Origin: Chitinophaga sp. GbtcB8
GTDB lineage: Bacteria; Bacteroidota; Bacteroidia; Chitinophagales; Chitinophagaceae
Length of the DNA: 64,000 bases
Assembly: GCF_019091455.1 (NCBI RefSeq)
Contig: NZ_JAGXJN010000002.1
Span: 310,001-374,000, forward strand
Direction: 5' to 3'
Shown: one piece after another, positions 34,301-40,449 of the stretch
Position numbering within the stretch: the stretch's first letter is position 1
Layout of the letters: each line of letters begins with the position of its first letter
The notes under the pieces: model-generated
What the model was told of the DNA's origin: nothing
Databases searched by the model: none
The model's input: the letters and a program-made list of their open reading frames with translations, nothing else
Translations under genes and position numbers: made by a program

Positions 34301-34785
34301 ATAATACGGTCCGTATTATCCACATTGGCGCAGATCATGCCGGCAGTGCCGCCATCATCACCCGGTATGGGTGTGTAGGAAAATGTGTAATAGGTTTCTT
34401 CCGCATACCCATTCCGCTCCATAATTAGTAGCTGGGATTCCACATAGGTGCCTTCATCCTCCTGCATCACCTGCTGCAGCATAGGCTCAATATCCTTCCA
34501 GATATCTTTCCATACCACGGAAGCAGGGCTGCCCAGCGCCCAGGGATGTTTACCGCCCACAATAGCTTTGTAGGGATCATTGTAGAACTTAATTAACTCT
34601 TTTCCCCAGCCTATCCAGATGGGCTGCCTGGAAGTAAGCATAATACGTACACAGGTTCTGAGGCTTTGAGGCCAGGTATCTACAGGCCCCAGCGGGGTAG
34701 CGGCCCAGTTATATTCCCTGATACGTGCCCCCATTTCACCGCCGCCGGCCAGAAACTCAGGGATAACCGACACATTCGTGTTCAT
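31336..34785 (-). CDS. Hybrid sensor histidine kinase with two kinase modules and an internal receiver
   Basis: 1149 residues, no signal peptide or membrane helix, so probably cytosolic. Order: PAS-like sensor (about 25-160), GAF-like region (165-330), HisKA with His356 (SNISHEFRTPL), HATPase (N box LSNAFKYTNQ, G boxes DTGIGIA and GTGIGLA), receiver with Asp669 (LLLSDIMMPRLNG), PAS (745-870), second HisKA with His914 (HVVSHDLKEP), second HATPase (NNSLKFAR, DNGIGF, GTGLGLA). Two complete kinase cores in one chain are unusual and suggest integration of two signals. The response regulator overlaps its end. The PAS sequence resembles bacteriophytochrome-type kinases, but no chromophore cysteine was identified. 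Confidence 0.9.
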   Translation of the reverse strand: MNTNVSVIPEFLAGGGEMGARIREYNWAATPLGPVDTWPQSLRTCVRIMLTSRQPIWIGWGKELIKFYNDPYKAIVGGKHPWALGSPASVVWKDIWKDIEPMLQQVMQEDEGTYVESQLLIMERNGYAEETYYTFSYTPIPGDDGGTAGMICANVDNTDRIISERQLKTLTQLGKRLTGLQASRDVIQQTIYTLEENPKDFPFALFYTLSDNRATLVNATDLGDAAPQVPAEIDLETPGLGVLLQRAALLRQPQVMDGLEAIMGAMPMGSWTIRPGKAVILPIVSATAKEPYGFLVAGFNPYRLPDEKYIGFCTLIMDQIMSGFADVHLLEEERKRAAALAEIDRAKTAFFSNISHEFRTPLTLLLGPIEEALQNPAIDTAHKTELEIAYRNALRMQKLVNTLLEFSRIEAERVDGKFARVDICRFTEDLASTFRSAVEKAGMALNILCTDTEAEVYVDVEMWEKIVLNLLSNAFKYTNQGHIDVGVQVADNQVLLSVTDTGIGIAADQLDKIFDRFHRVENIQGRSQEGTGIGLAMVKELVKIHKGNITVSSRPGAGSTFTVVIPTGKKHLEHGRIEESDPNAIISKQADAFLQEAMKWLPEAPRHEAAINDTSSPALYTVLLADDNADMREYVQRLLAHQFRVITAVNGEEAFSKMLQYKPDLLLSDIMMPRLNGFGLLQQVRNHPDTRHIPVIFLSARAGEESKVEGLDAGADDYLVKPFSARELLARVEANIKIAKSRIAAENNVRNMILQSPIPMVLLRGDTFSIEIVNERALELWDRDHENAINKPLLEVLPELAEQGFGQILHEVYTSGVPYHGNEIPLELIRFGKPEQLFLNFIYAPLRDAHNVVTGIIAVGIDVSEQVIARRVAREYTTLLEQEVKNRTHELQELNIALQQSNEDLQQFAHVVSHDLKEPVRKIKTFSNRLQYEYGDLLPEKGRTFLDKVQHATERIFSMIEGVLSYSTLNAAEQKLEKVDLNKTLANIEEDLEVSIQQKRARIVRNELPIVEGASILIYQLFYNLINNSLKFARTDELPVIRITCSTLREGGQDYVEVAVTDNGIGFEQEYAKRIFDTFTRLNAKDKFEGTGLGLALCKKIVERHHGSITATGIRDEGAVFTILLPLIQIQRPFKADSNGSNENLFTNR

Positions 34786-34854
34786 AAGAGCAATTAAGAA
34801 ACGTTCAAATAATAAAATAACTTATAATAAAATAATAATACAAAATACGCACAC

Positions 34855-34862
34855 TATTTTTG
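34855..34862 (+). promoter_or_regulatory. -7 promoter element of the GT87-like gene
   Basis: TATTTTTG fully matches TAnnTTTG, 25 bases before the ATG at 34888, in the AT-rich divergent region shared with the hybrid kinase. Confidence 0.5.
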
Positions 34863-34887
34863 TGCCAACAACTATCAGACTATCCGT

Positions 34888-36114
34888 ATGGAACTAATGC
34901 AAAAAAGTAATGGCCTGCCAGCCGCTAAGCGTTTTACACTAACCTGGTTAGGCGAAAAAGACTGGCTGGCCCTGTTATTATGGTTCGGTTTATCTATCCT
35001 GGTGGCCGCCAAGGAGCTGCTGGCCAACAATGCCAACAATTTCAGTGTTTTCCGGTATGTATACCTGCACCTGGTGGCGCAAAAGCCCCTGTACATTCCT
35101 TATCCTGAGCACTACTATGATGTAAATATGTATGGGCCGGTGTATAGCATTATTATTGCACCTTTTGCCCTGTTACCCTTTTCCGTAGGAGCTATGTTAT
35201 GGGTGATAGCCAATGCGCTGTTCCTGTACATCGCCATCCGCAAGCTGCCCATTACCCGTATCCAGCAAAACCTGGTGCTGATCTTTACCAGCCATGAGCT
35301 GATGGGTTCCAGCAGCTATTTCCAGTTTAACCCATCCATTATAGCCTGTCTTATCCTGAGCTTTGTACTGATACGGCAGGGGAAGGATTTCTGGGCTGCT
35401 TTTTTTATCATTATAGCCACCCTGGTAAAATTATATGGCATAGTAGGGCTGGCATTCTTCTTTTTCAGTAAACACCGCTGGCGTTTTATAGGCAGCCTGA
35501 TTTTATGGGGCGCTGTATTGTGGATCTTACCGGCAGTCATATCCTCCTTTGATTATATTGTACAATCCTACCGGGAGTGGGGAGAGGCCATTGTACAAAA
35601 AAATAAAAAGAATTATAAGTTCGACCAGGGCGTTATATTCCAGAATATTTCCGCCATGGGTTTTATACAACGGGTATTTCATTTAAAACAGCTGAACAAC
35701 CTGTGGGTATTATGCCCCGCTTTTCTGCTGTTTGGCACCCATTACCTGCGCCTTCAATGGAAAGAGAATAAGGAATATTGCCTGTACTTGCTTTGTTCCG
35801 TGCTGCTCTTCACTGTTATATTCAGCACCAGCTCAGAATCGCCTACCTACATCATTGCCTTCCCGGCAGTGTGCATCTGGTATGTAATGCAAAGGCCTAC
35901 CCGCTGGAACAATGCCTTGTTCATATTTGTGCTCATTTTCACCAGTTTTGCCCACTCAGACCTGCTTACGCCCTGGATGCGGCATAATGTGATGTTACCC
36001 TATGCCGGTAAGGCATTCCCAAGCATTATCATGTGGCTGGTGATCGTGTACCAGATCTGGGATAAGCAGTTCTTACGCTTACCGCCCCCGGTAGGCAGCG
36101 CTGCTGTGGTATAA
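34888..36114 (+). CDS. Membrane glycosyltransferase, GT87/DUF2029 family
   Basis: 408 residues, about ten hydrophobic helices. The pattern NFSVFRYVYLHLVAQKPLYIPYPEHYYDVNMYGPVYSIIIAPFALLPF, followed by helices, is characteristic of DUF2029/GT87, polyprenyl-phosphate-sugar-dependent transferases of the GT-C fold; Asp/Tyr in the first loop would face the periplasm. The acceptor is unknown. It is monocistronic by appearance: divergent from the kinase and followed by a G/C hairpin. Confidence 0.78.
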   Translation: MELMQKSNGLPAAKRFTLTWLGEKDWLALLLWFGLSILVAAKELLANNANNFSVFRYVYLHLVAQKPLYIPYPEHYYDVNMYGPVYSIIIAPFALLPFSVGAMLWVIANALFLYIAIRKLPITRIQQNLVLIFTSHELMGSSSYFQFNPSIIACLILSFVLIRQGKDFWAAFFIIIATLVKLYGIVGLAFFFFSKHRWRFIGSLILWGAVLWILPAVISSFDYIVQSYREWGEAIVQKNKKNYKFDQGVIFQNISAMGFIQRVFHLKQLNNLWVLCPAFLLFGTHYLRLQWKENKEYCLYLLCSVLLFTVIFSTSSESPTYIIAFPAVCIWYVMQRPTRWNNALFIFVLIFTSFAHSDLLTPWMRHNVMLPYAGKAFPSIIMWLVIVYQIWDKQFLRLPPPVGSAAVV

Positions 36115-36161
36115 GCGGGTTTTTCCCTGCGGGAGATGGCTGCGCCATTGCTGCGCAACTC

Positions 36162-36200
36162 CTCCCCCCTACATAAAAGCCTACATGTTTTTGGGGGGAG
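36162..36200. terminator. CTCCCCCC/GGGGGGAG stem-loop
   Basis: An 8-bp G/C stem around a 23-base loop, 47 bases after the GT87-like stop. There is no following T-run on either strand, so it may slow or process transcripts rather than act as a classical terminator. Confidence 0.35.
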
Positions 36201-36305
36201 GGTAGCTATGCAAGCCTATTTCAAACAGCTGCTGCAACGTATCAGTAAAGAAACAGATTATATTCTGGCGAATTAGTATCTTTCTCACTAAACAATTTTT
36301 CAACG

Positions 36306-36761
36306 ATGATCCTGGATACATTAGCCAATGCGCACCTATACTATAACCTGGGCCCTGCATTTGTAAAGGCATTTGAATACCTGGCCGGCACAGACCTTAC
36401 CACACTGGTAAAAGGTAAATATGAAATAGATGGCAACAATGTTTTTGTAATGATCAATGAGTACGATACCGTACCTGCTGCCGGCGAGCAGATGGAAGCC
36501 CACCGCCAGCATATTGATGTGCAGTACATCATCAGCGGATCAGAGCTCATAGGGCACGATAACCTGCAGCAGCAACAGCCCTCCAAAGCGTACGATGAAG
36601 CCGCGGATTACCTGCTGGTACCGGACCGGCCGGCCTTTTTCTCAAAGCTGCAGCAGGGCCATTTCGCCATCTTTTTTCCTACAGACCTGCACATGCCTAA
36701 CATACAGGTAGATGGTCCGGCCCCGGTAAAAAAGGCCGTGATCAAGATCCGCGTGCAGTAA
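36306..36761 (+). CDS. YhcH/YjgK/YiaL family protein (sugar-metabolism cupin)
   Basis: 151 residues, complete. YhcH/YjgK/YiaL family (DUF386): FEYLAGTDLTTLVKGKYEIDGNNVFVMINEYDT, EAHRQHIDVQYIISGSELIG and FPTDLHMP carry the acidic and histidine residues that coordinate metal in the family. Members occur with sialic acid, lactose or other sugar catabolism genes, as probable sugar isomerases or anomerases. No such cluster is next to it here; the next gene is a GlxA-type regulator. Confidence 0.88.
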   Translation: MILDTLANAHLYYNLGPAFVKAFEYLAGTDLTTLVKGKYEIDGNNVFVMINEYDTVPAAGEQMEAHRQHIDVQYIISGSELIGHDNLQQQQPSKAYDEAADYLLVPDRPAFFSKLQQGHFAIFFPTDLHMPNIQVDGPAPVKKAVIKIRVQ

Positions 36762-36773
36762 GGTTTAAATACC

Positions 36774-36781
36774 TACATTTG
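36774..36781 (+). promoter_or_regulatory. -7 promoter element of the GlxA-type regulator gene
   Basis: TACATTTG fully matches TAnnTTTG, 27 bases before the ATG at 36809. Confidence 0.5.
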
Positions 36782-36808
36782 TGAACACCCACGCTAAGAA
36801 GAAAAACC

Positions 36809-37783
36809 ATGAAGGAAATAGCTTTGTTGATCTACGAAGACACCGTCTTATCCTCCATTGCAGGTGTGCTGGACCTGCTGTCCGGTACTAACCGCATCCT
36901 GCAGCAAGCCGGCGCACCGCCAGCCTTTAGGGTAACTTTGGTAAGTGATAAGGGTAATAATCCCTCCATGCACATCCCCGGGCAGTTCATCAGCAATAAA
37001 AACTTATCGGAGGTCAGCAATACTGACCTGGTAATAGCACCCGCTTTTTATGGCGATGCCCAGCAGGCGCTGGACAAAAACCATGCGCTGGTGAACTGGA
37101 TCATAACCATGCACCGCCGTGGTGCAGAAGTAGCCAGCCTGTGTTTGGGCAGCTACTTCCTGGCAGAAGCAGGCCTGCTGGCCGGCCGTTGCTGCACCAC
37201 CCACTGGACCGCGGTAGATGATATGCGGCGCCGCTATCCCAACATAGAAATACTTCCCGACCTGGTGGTAACGGATGAAGAAGGTATTTACACCAGCGGC
37301 GGCGCCTTTTCCTCGCTTAACCTGGTATTGTACCTGGTAGAAAAGTTCTGCGGGCGGGAGGTAGGCATTGTAGCCAGCAAAATGTTTTCCATTGATATGG
37401 ACCGCGTGAACCAGGCGCACTTCTCTATGTTTATGGGGCAGCACCAGCATGAGGATGAAGAGATCCGCAAGGCGCAGTCTTATATTGAAGAGCATTTTCA
37501 CCTGCAGATCTCCATCGAGGAAATTGCAGGGCGCAGCAACATGAGCAAACGCAATTTCATACGCCGCTTTAAACATGCCACCCAAAGCACCCCGCTGGAA
37601 TACCTGCAGCGGGTAAAAATAGAATCTGCCAAAAAAGCGCTGGAAAAGAGCGGGGAAAACATTAGTGCGCTCATGAATAATGTAGGGTATAACGATCTTA
37701 AAACCTTCCGCAAAGTATTCAAACGCATTACCGGCCTTACCCCGCAGGATTACCGGAAGAAATATTGCCGCGCGCTGAATTAA
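36809..37783 (+). CDS. GlxA-type transcriptional regulator (DJ-1/PfpI domain plus AraC HTH)
   Basis: 324 residues. Residues 1-190 are a DJ-1/PfpI-like sensor domain with Cys112 at the elbow (VASLCLGSYFLAEAG) and HWTAVDDM. Residues 215-320 are an AraC DNA-binding domain (EEIAGRSNMSKRNFIRRFKHATQSTPLEYLQRVKIESAKKAL, NVGYNDLKTFRKVFKRITGLTPQDYRKKY). Family members activate genes for amine or amino-acid use; target unknown. Its own -7 site lies just upstream. Heptad units (element G) begin directly after the stop codon. Confidence 0.9.
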   Translation: MKEIALLIYEDTVLSSIAGVLDLLSGTNRILQQAGAPPAFRVTLVSDKGNNPSMHIPGQFISNKNLSEVSNTDLVIAPAFYGDAQQALDKNHALVNWIITMHRRGAEVASLCLGSYFLAEAGLLAGRCCTTHWTAVDDMRRRYPNIEILPDLVVTDEEGIYTSGGAFSSLNLVLYLVEKFCGREVGIVASKMFSIDMDRVNQAHFSMFMGQHQHEDEEIRKAQSYIEEHFHLQISIEEIAGRSNMSKRNFIRRFKHATQSTPLEYLQRVKIESAKKALEKSGENISALMNNVGYNDLKTFRKVFKRITGLTPQDYRKKYCRALN

Positions 37784-37784
37784 T

Positions 37785-37826
37785 GCTGAATGCTTAATGC
37801 CGAACGCTTAACGCTTAACGCTTCTC
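37785..37826. repeat. Heptad element G
   Basis: GCTGAAT GCTTAAT GCCGAAC GCTTAAC GCTTAAC GCTTCTC, six consecutive 7-base units starting two bases after the GlxA-type regulator stop codon, in the same sense orientation as the other copies. A weak counter-arm (AGCCTTCAGCATTAA) lies near 37945-37960. Confidence 0.75.
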
Positions 37827-37961
37827 ATTTTTTGCTCCATGTGTTTAATGCTATATCTCATGGGTAATACCAAATGCTTATGCATATGCAGGCACAAAAC
37901 ATAAGTATAAACAAAAGGCAAACAGCATAAAACAGGAAAGGATCAGCCTTCAGCATTAAAC

Positions 37962-38012
37962 AAAAAAAAGCCACCGGTTTACCGGTGGCTCTCCGACACC
38001 CGTCCGGGCGTC
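37962..38012 (-). terminator. Strong intrinsic terminator of a small minus-strand transcript
   Basis: On the minus strand a hairpin GACGCCCG/CGGGTGTC (37995-38012) is followed by AGCCACCGGT-AA-ACCGGTGGCT (37969-37990), a perfect 10-bp stem running into a T8 tract (37962-37969). In the first hairpin the pair G-T works as a wobble in minus-strand RNA but is an A-C mismatch in plus-strand RNA, which supports minus orientation. Confidence 0.85.
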
Positions 38013-38041
38013 TGACAGTTTTCTTATATGGAAGAACCCAG

Positions 38042-38089
38042 TTAGGCGATACTAACCGCAGGTTTCCATGAATATCCTGTAGATTGCAT
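38042..38089 (-). CDS. Putative 15-residue peptide (MQSTGYSWKPAVSIA)
   Basis: ATG 38087-38089, TAA 38042-38044, five bases after the AGGAGG core. Good SD sequences are rare before ordinary genes in Bacteroidota, so this one draws attention. Not similar to any peptide I recognise; it may be a regulatory peptide, a leader ORF or an unused frame inside an sRNA. A second ATG at 38067-38069 in another frame has a similar context (ATTCATG). Confidence 0.4.
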   Translation of the reverse strand: MQSTGYSWKPAVSIA

Positions 38090-38145
38090 GAATACCTCCT
38101 TTTCTTTGATGAATAACTAAATTACAATAATATTCCCGAATAAAA

Positions 38146-38315
38146 GCAAAAAGCATAAAGCAAAGAGCGTTCAGCCTGCTTTGCAAAAGCATACAGCCAA
38201 ACACATCGCGCAAAAAATAAGAGGCGCTCAGCTTTAAGCCTTCAACGTTCAGTCCGGAACAAAACACATAAAACAAAACATGAGAAGCTTTTTGCTTTCT
38301 GCCTTCCGCTTTCGC
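38146..38315. repeat. Heptad inverted-repeat element H
   Basis: Outer arms GCAAAAA GCATAAA GCAAAGA GCGTTCA (38146-38173) and GCTTTTT GCTTTCT GCCTTCC GCTTTCG (38287-38314). A second pair is nested between: GCATACA GCCAAAC (38189-38202) and GCGCTCA GCTTTAA GCCTTCA (38224-38244). It lies between the small minus-strand transcript and the 38.5-kb gene cluster. Confidence 0.7.
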
Positions 38316-38320
38316 CCCAC

Positions 38321-38336
38321 TAACACCAATGTGTTA
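38321..38336. promoter_or_regulatory. Dyad TAACAC-CAAT-GTGTTA
   Basis: A perfect 6-bp inverted repeat about 50-65 bases upstream of a TACATTTG element. A plausible operator for the 38.5-49.7 kb gene cluster; regulator unknown. Confidence 0.4.
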
Positions 38337-38384
38337 ATTGTTAAAATATACCCAAAATAAATTTCTTTAATATAAAATTAGTAA

Positions 38385-38392
38385 TACATTTG
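38385..38392 (+). promoter_or_regulatory. Upstream -7 element of the 38.5-kb cluster
   Basis: TACATTTG fully matches TAnnTTTG, in an AT-rich stretch 110 bases before the start codon at 38502. It would give a leader of about 100 bases. Confidence 0.45.
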
Positions 38393-38460
38393 TTCGATCT
38401 TTTTAACCTCTATCCGAAGAACCTACATCTGTTTTATCCTTGTAACTGCGAGCCCACGTC

Positions 38461-38482
38461 GATTGAGCAATCTCTAATTTTG
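38461..38482 (+). promoter_or_regulatory. Second -7 element with adjacent dyad
   Basis: TAATTTTG (38475-38482) matches TAnnTTTG, 20 bases before the start codon. GATTG-AG-CAATC (38461-38472) sits directly upstream and could block or help the polymerase. Confidence 0.45.
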
Positions 38483-38501
38483 TTGGAACGAATTTATCTC
38501 T

Positions 38502-39710
38502 ATGCATGTACCCGGAAGAAGGCATTTCCTTAAAAATGCAGCTATCCTTGCACCTGTTTTAACGTTATTACCTACCTCACTGTCGGCAATAACGTCTTCC
38601 CGCTTACGTATAGGAGTAATTGGCGCAGGGCCCTGGGGCCGCCAATACCTTCAATGGGCCTTACAGCACCGCCAGCTGGATGTACGGGCTATTTGCGAAA
38701 GTAATACCGCTGCGCTGCAGGCCTGTAAGCCGTTGCTGAACGGTACCGCCTACACGCAGCCGGATGTCTGTAATGATTATCAGCAGCTTTTATCCCGTAA
38801 AGATCTTGATGCCGTTATCATTGCCACACCCTGGGATCAGCACTATACCATTGCCAAAGCCGCGCTGCTGGCAGGCAAACATGTAGCCTGTGGCCCGGTA
38901 ATGGGCGTTACGGTACAGGAGCATGAAGATATCATCCGCACCAGCGAGCGTACTAACCGCCAGTATTTTACGCTGGATGAGCACAGCTACCGTCCCGATC
39001 TCATGGCCGTTTCCAACATGGTAAACGCAGGCCTGTTCGGCACACTGGAAACCATCCACGCCGGTGCGCACTACCAGACTTTAACACCCACACATACTAC
39101 TAACCCCTTACCTTACCCGGTATTTCCTGCGGCCGCCATCGCCGGAATACTGGGCATGCACAAGGGTAATAAATATCAATCATTACAGGTACAGCCGCAT
39201 CAAACGGAATATGTGATCAGCAAGCAACATCCTAAAACCGCTGCGCAACGTATATACCTGATGCGTGCGCAGCTGGATCTGATCTGTTTAACCACTGAGC
39301 AGCAGCAAACCGTCTATTTACAATCGCATACAGGAACAGGGCAGCCACTGAGCACAGGCTTCCGGCTAAAGGGCAGTGATGGCCACTGGATGGATGTTGC
39401 ACGGGCTATCCATATCAAAGGGCAAAGCCCGGAGAATTTTATGTGGGAGCCGGTAAGGCCTTACCTGGAGCAGTATGATGACCCTCAGTGGAATGAGAGC
39501 AGGAACGCATATAAACAAACCCGTGTACCCGATGGCTGTGCCCATGCCCTTAACGATTTTGTGCAGCTGCTGCAGCAGCAAAGCTACCGGTCGGTATACG
39601 ACGCTGCAACAAATAGTGTGATAGGAACCCTGGCTGTTATCTCCAAAGCCAACGGAGGAGCGCCGGTAGCAGTACCCGGTTTCAGTGCCGGCAAAAAAAA
39701 TCTTGTCTAA
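38502..39710 (+). CDS. Gfo/Idh/MocA family protein, GH109-like, with altered active-site motif
   Basis: 402 residues. A Tat/Sec-like leader (GRRHFLKNAAILAPVLTLLPTSLSA), then a Rossmann domain (LRIGVIGAGPWGRQYL, DLDAVIIATPWDQHYTIAKAALLAGKHVACGPVMG, residues 35-135). DEHSYRPDLMAVSNMVNAGLFGTLETIHAGAHYQTLTPTHTTNP resembles the NAD-dependent GH109 alpha-N-acetylgalactosaminidases. The usual EKP (oxidoreductases) or EVP (GH109) motif after GKHV is CGPV here (129-132), and the middle region is shorter. It may bind rather than convert a nucleotide sugar or glycan. First gene of a five-gene cluster to 49727. Confidence 0.75.
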   Translation: MHVPGRRHFLKNAAILAPVLTLLPTSLSAITSSRLRIGVIGAGPWGRQYLQWALQHRQLDVRAICESNTAALQACKPLLNGTAYTQPDVCNDYQQLLSRKDLDAVIIATPWDQHYTIAKAALLAGKHVACGPVMGVTVQEHEDIIRTSERTNRQYFTLDEHSYRPDLMAVSNMVNAGLFGTLETIHAGAHYQTLTPTHTTNPLPYPVFPAAAIAGILGMHKGNKYQSLQVQPHQTEYVISKQHPKTAAQRIYLMRAQLDLICLTTEQQQTVYLQSHTGTGQPLSTGFRLKGSDGHWMDVARAIHIKGQSPENFMWEPVRPYLEQYDDPQWNESRNAYKQTRVPDGCAHALNDFVQLLQQQSYRSVYDAATNSVIGTLAVISKANGGAPVAVPGFSAGKKNLV

Positions 39711-39769
39711 GTTTAAACATTTTTTAATAACCGCTGTTGAACACAGCATAAACCCTTAATTTAATCGTT

Positions 39770-40360
39770 ATGGAACCTTACTTAGCTATGATTATGCTCT
39801 TTGGTGGGAATTTTGCAATCCGTGGCTGGGCTATGTGCTGGGGACAGATAGTGTCCATTGCACAGAACTCTGCGTTATTCTCTTTACTGGGCACTACTTA
39901 CGGGGGCAACGGACAAACTACTTTTGCATTACCGGACCTGCGTGGCCGTTCAGCCATTGGCTGGGGCCAGGGACCGGGCCTTTCCAATTATCAGCTTGGG
40001 CAGCTTGCCGGAACAGAAAGCACAACGCTGCTCATCACCAATATGCCTGCGCATAATCACACAGGAGTGATAAGCGGCGGAACATCAACTATCTCTGCCA
40101 GCACTGCTGCAGGTACTACTAACACACCTGGTCCTTCCCTGGTACCGGCTGTATTGCCTACTATTGGCAGTGGCCCGGGCGCTACCCAGATCAAGGGTTA
40201 TGCAGCACAGGATAACACTACCACGCTGGCTCCGGGTACTGTAAGCGGTAACGTTACCATAGGCATCGCCGGTGGCAGCCAGCCGTTCAGCATTCAGAAC
40301 CCTTACCTGGCCCTGACTTACCTGATTGCAACGGAAGGTATCTTCCCTTCAAGGAACTAA
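39770..40360 (+). CDS. Phage tail collar-domain protein (MdpB-like)
   Basis: 196 residues. The N-terminal MEPYLAMIMLFGGNFAIRGWAMCWGQIVSIAQNSALFSLLGTTYGGNGQTTFALPDLRGRSAIGWGQG is the standard collar domain of microcystin-dependent-protein (MdpB) relatives. A Ser/Thr/Gly-rich spacer (about 98-150) and a closing collar strand (QPFSIQNPYLALTYLIATEGIFPSRN) follow. No signal peptide. These proteins trimerise like phage fibre tips, and their cellular function is poorly known. No phage genes are nearby. Located 60 bases after the GH109-like gene and 90 bases before the periplasmic-binding-fold gene. Confidence 0.85.
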   Translation: MEPYLAMIMLFGGNFAIRGWAMCWGQIVSIAQNSALFSLLGTTYGGNGQTTFALPDLRGRSAIGWGQGPGLSNYQLGQLAGTESTTLLITNMPAHNHTGVISGGTSTISASTAAGTTNTPGPSLVPAVLPTIGSGPGATQIKGYAAQDNTTTLAPGTVSGNVTIGIAGGSQPFSIQNPYLALTYLIATEGIFPSRN

Positions 40361-40449
40361 GACTGTCTGGAAAAAATTATTAATATTACATCCATAGCTG
40401 CAGCATCCCTCTGCCGCGCCTTATGAATGTTACTATCTAACTACAAAAA

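Larger units (their letters stand above)
37962..38112 (-). ncRNA. Candidate small RNA or small-peptide transcript
   Basis: About 150 bases on the minus strand. In order: a strong SD AAAAGGAGGT (38094-38103), the 15-codon ORF (38042-38089), a small stem TTCTT/AAGAA (38021-38036), the wobble-containing hairpin and the terminator. A -7-like TAATTTAG (38117-38124) with TTTG about 22 bases further up may be its promoter. No gene follows on this strand before the convergent GlxA-type regulator, so it is not an ordinary attenuator leader. No known RNA family recognised. Confidence 0.55.

Noticed and set aside
37004-37585. Minus-strand open frame of 193 codons opposite the GlxA-type regulator
   Set aside because: Shadow of a clear two-domain gene.
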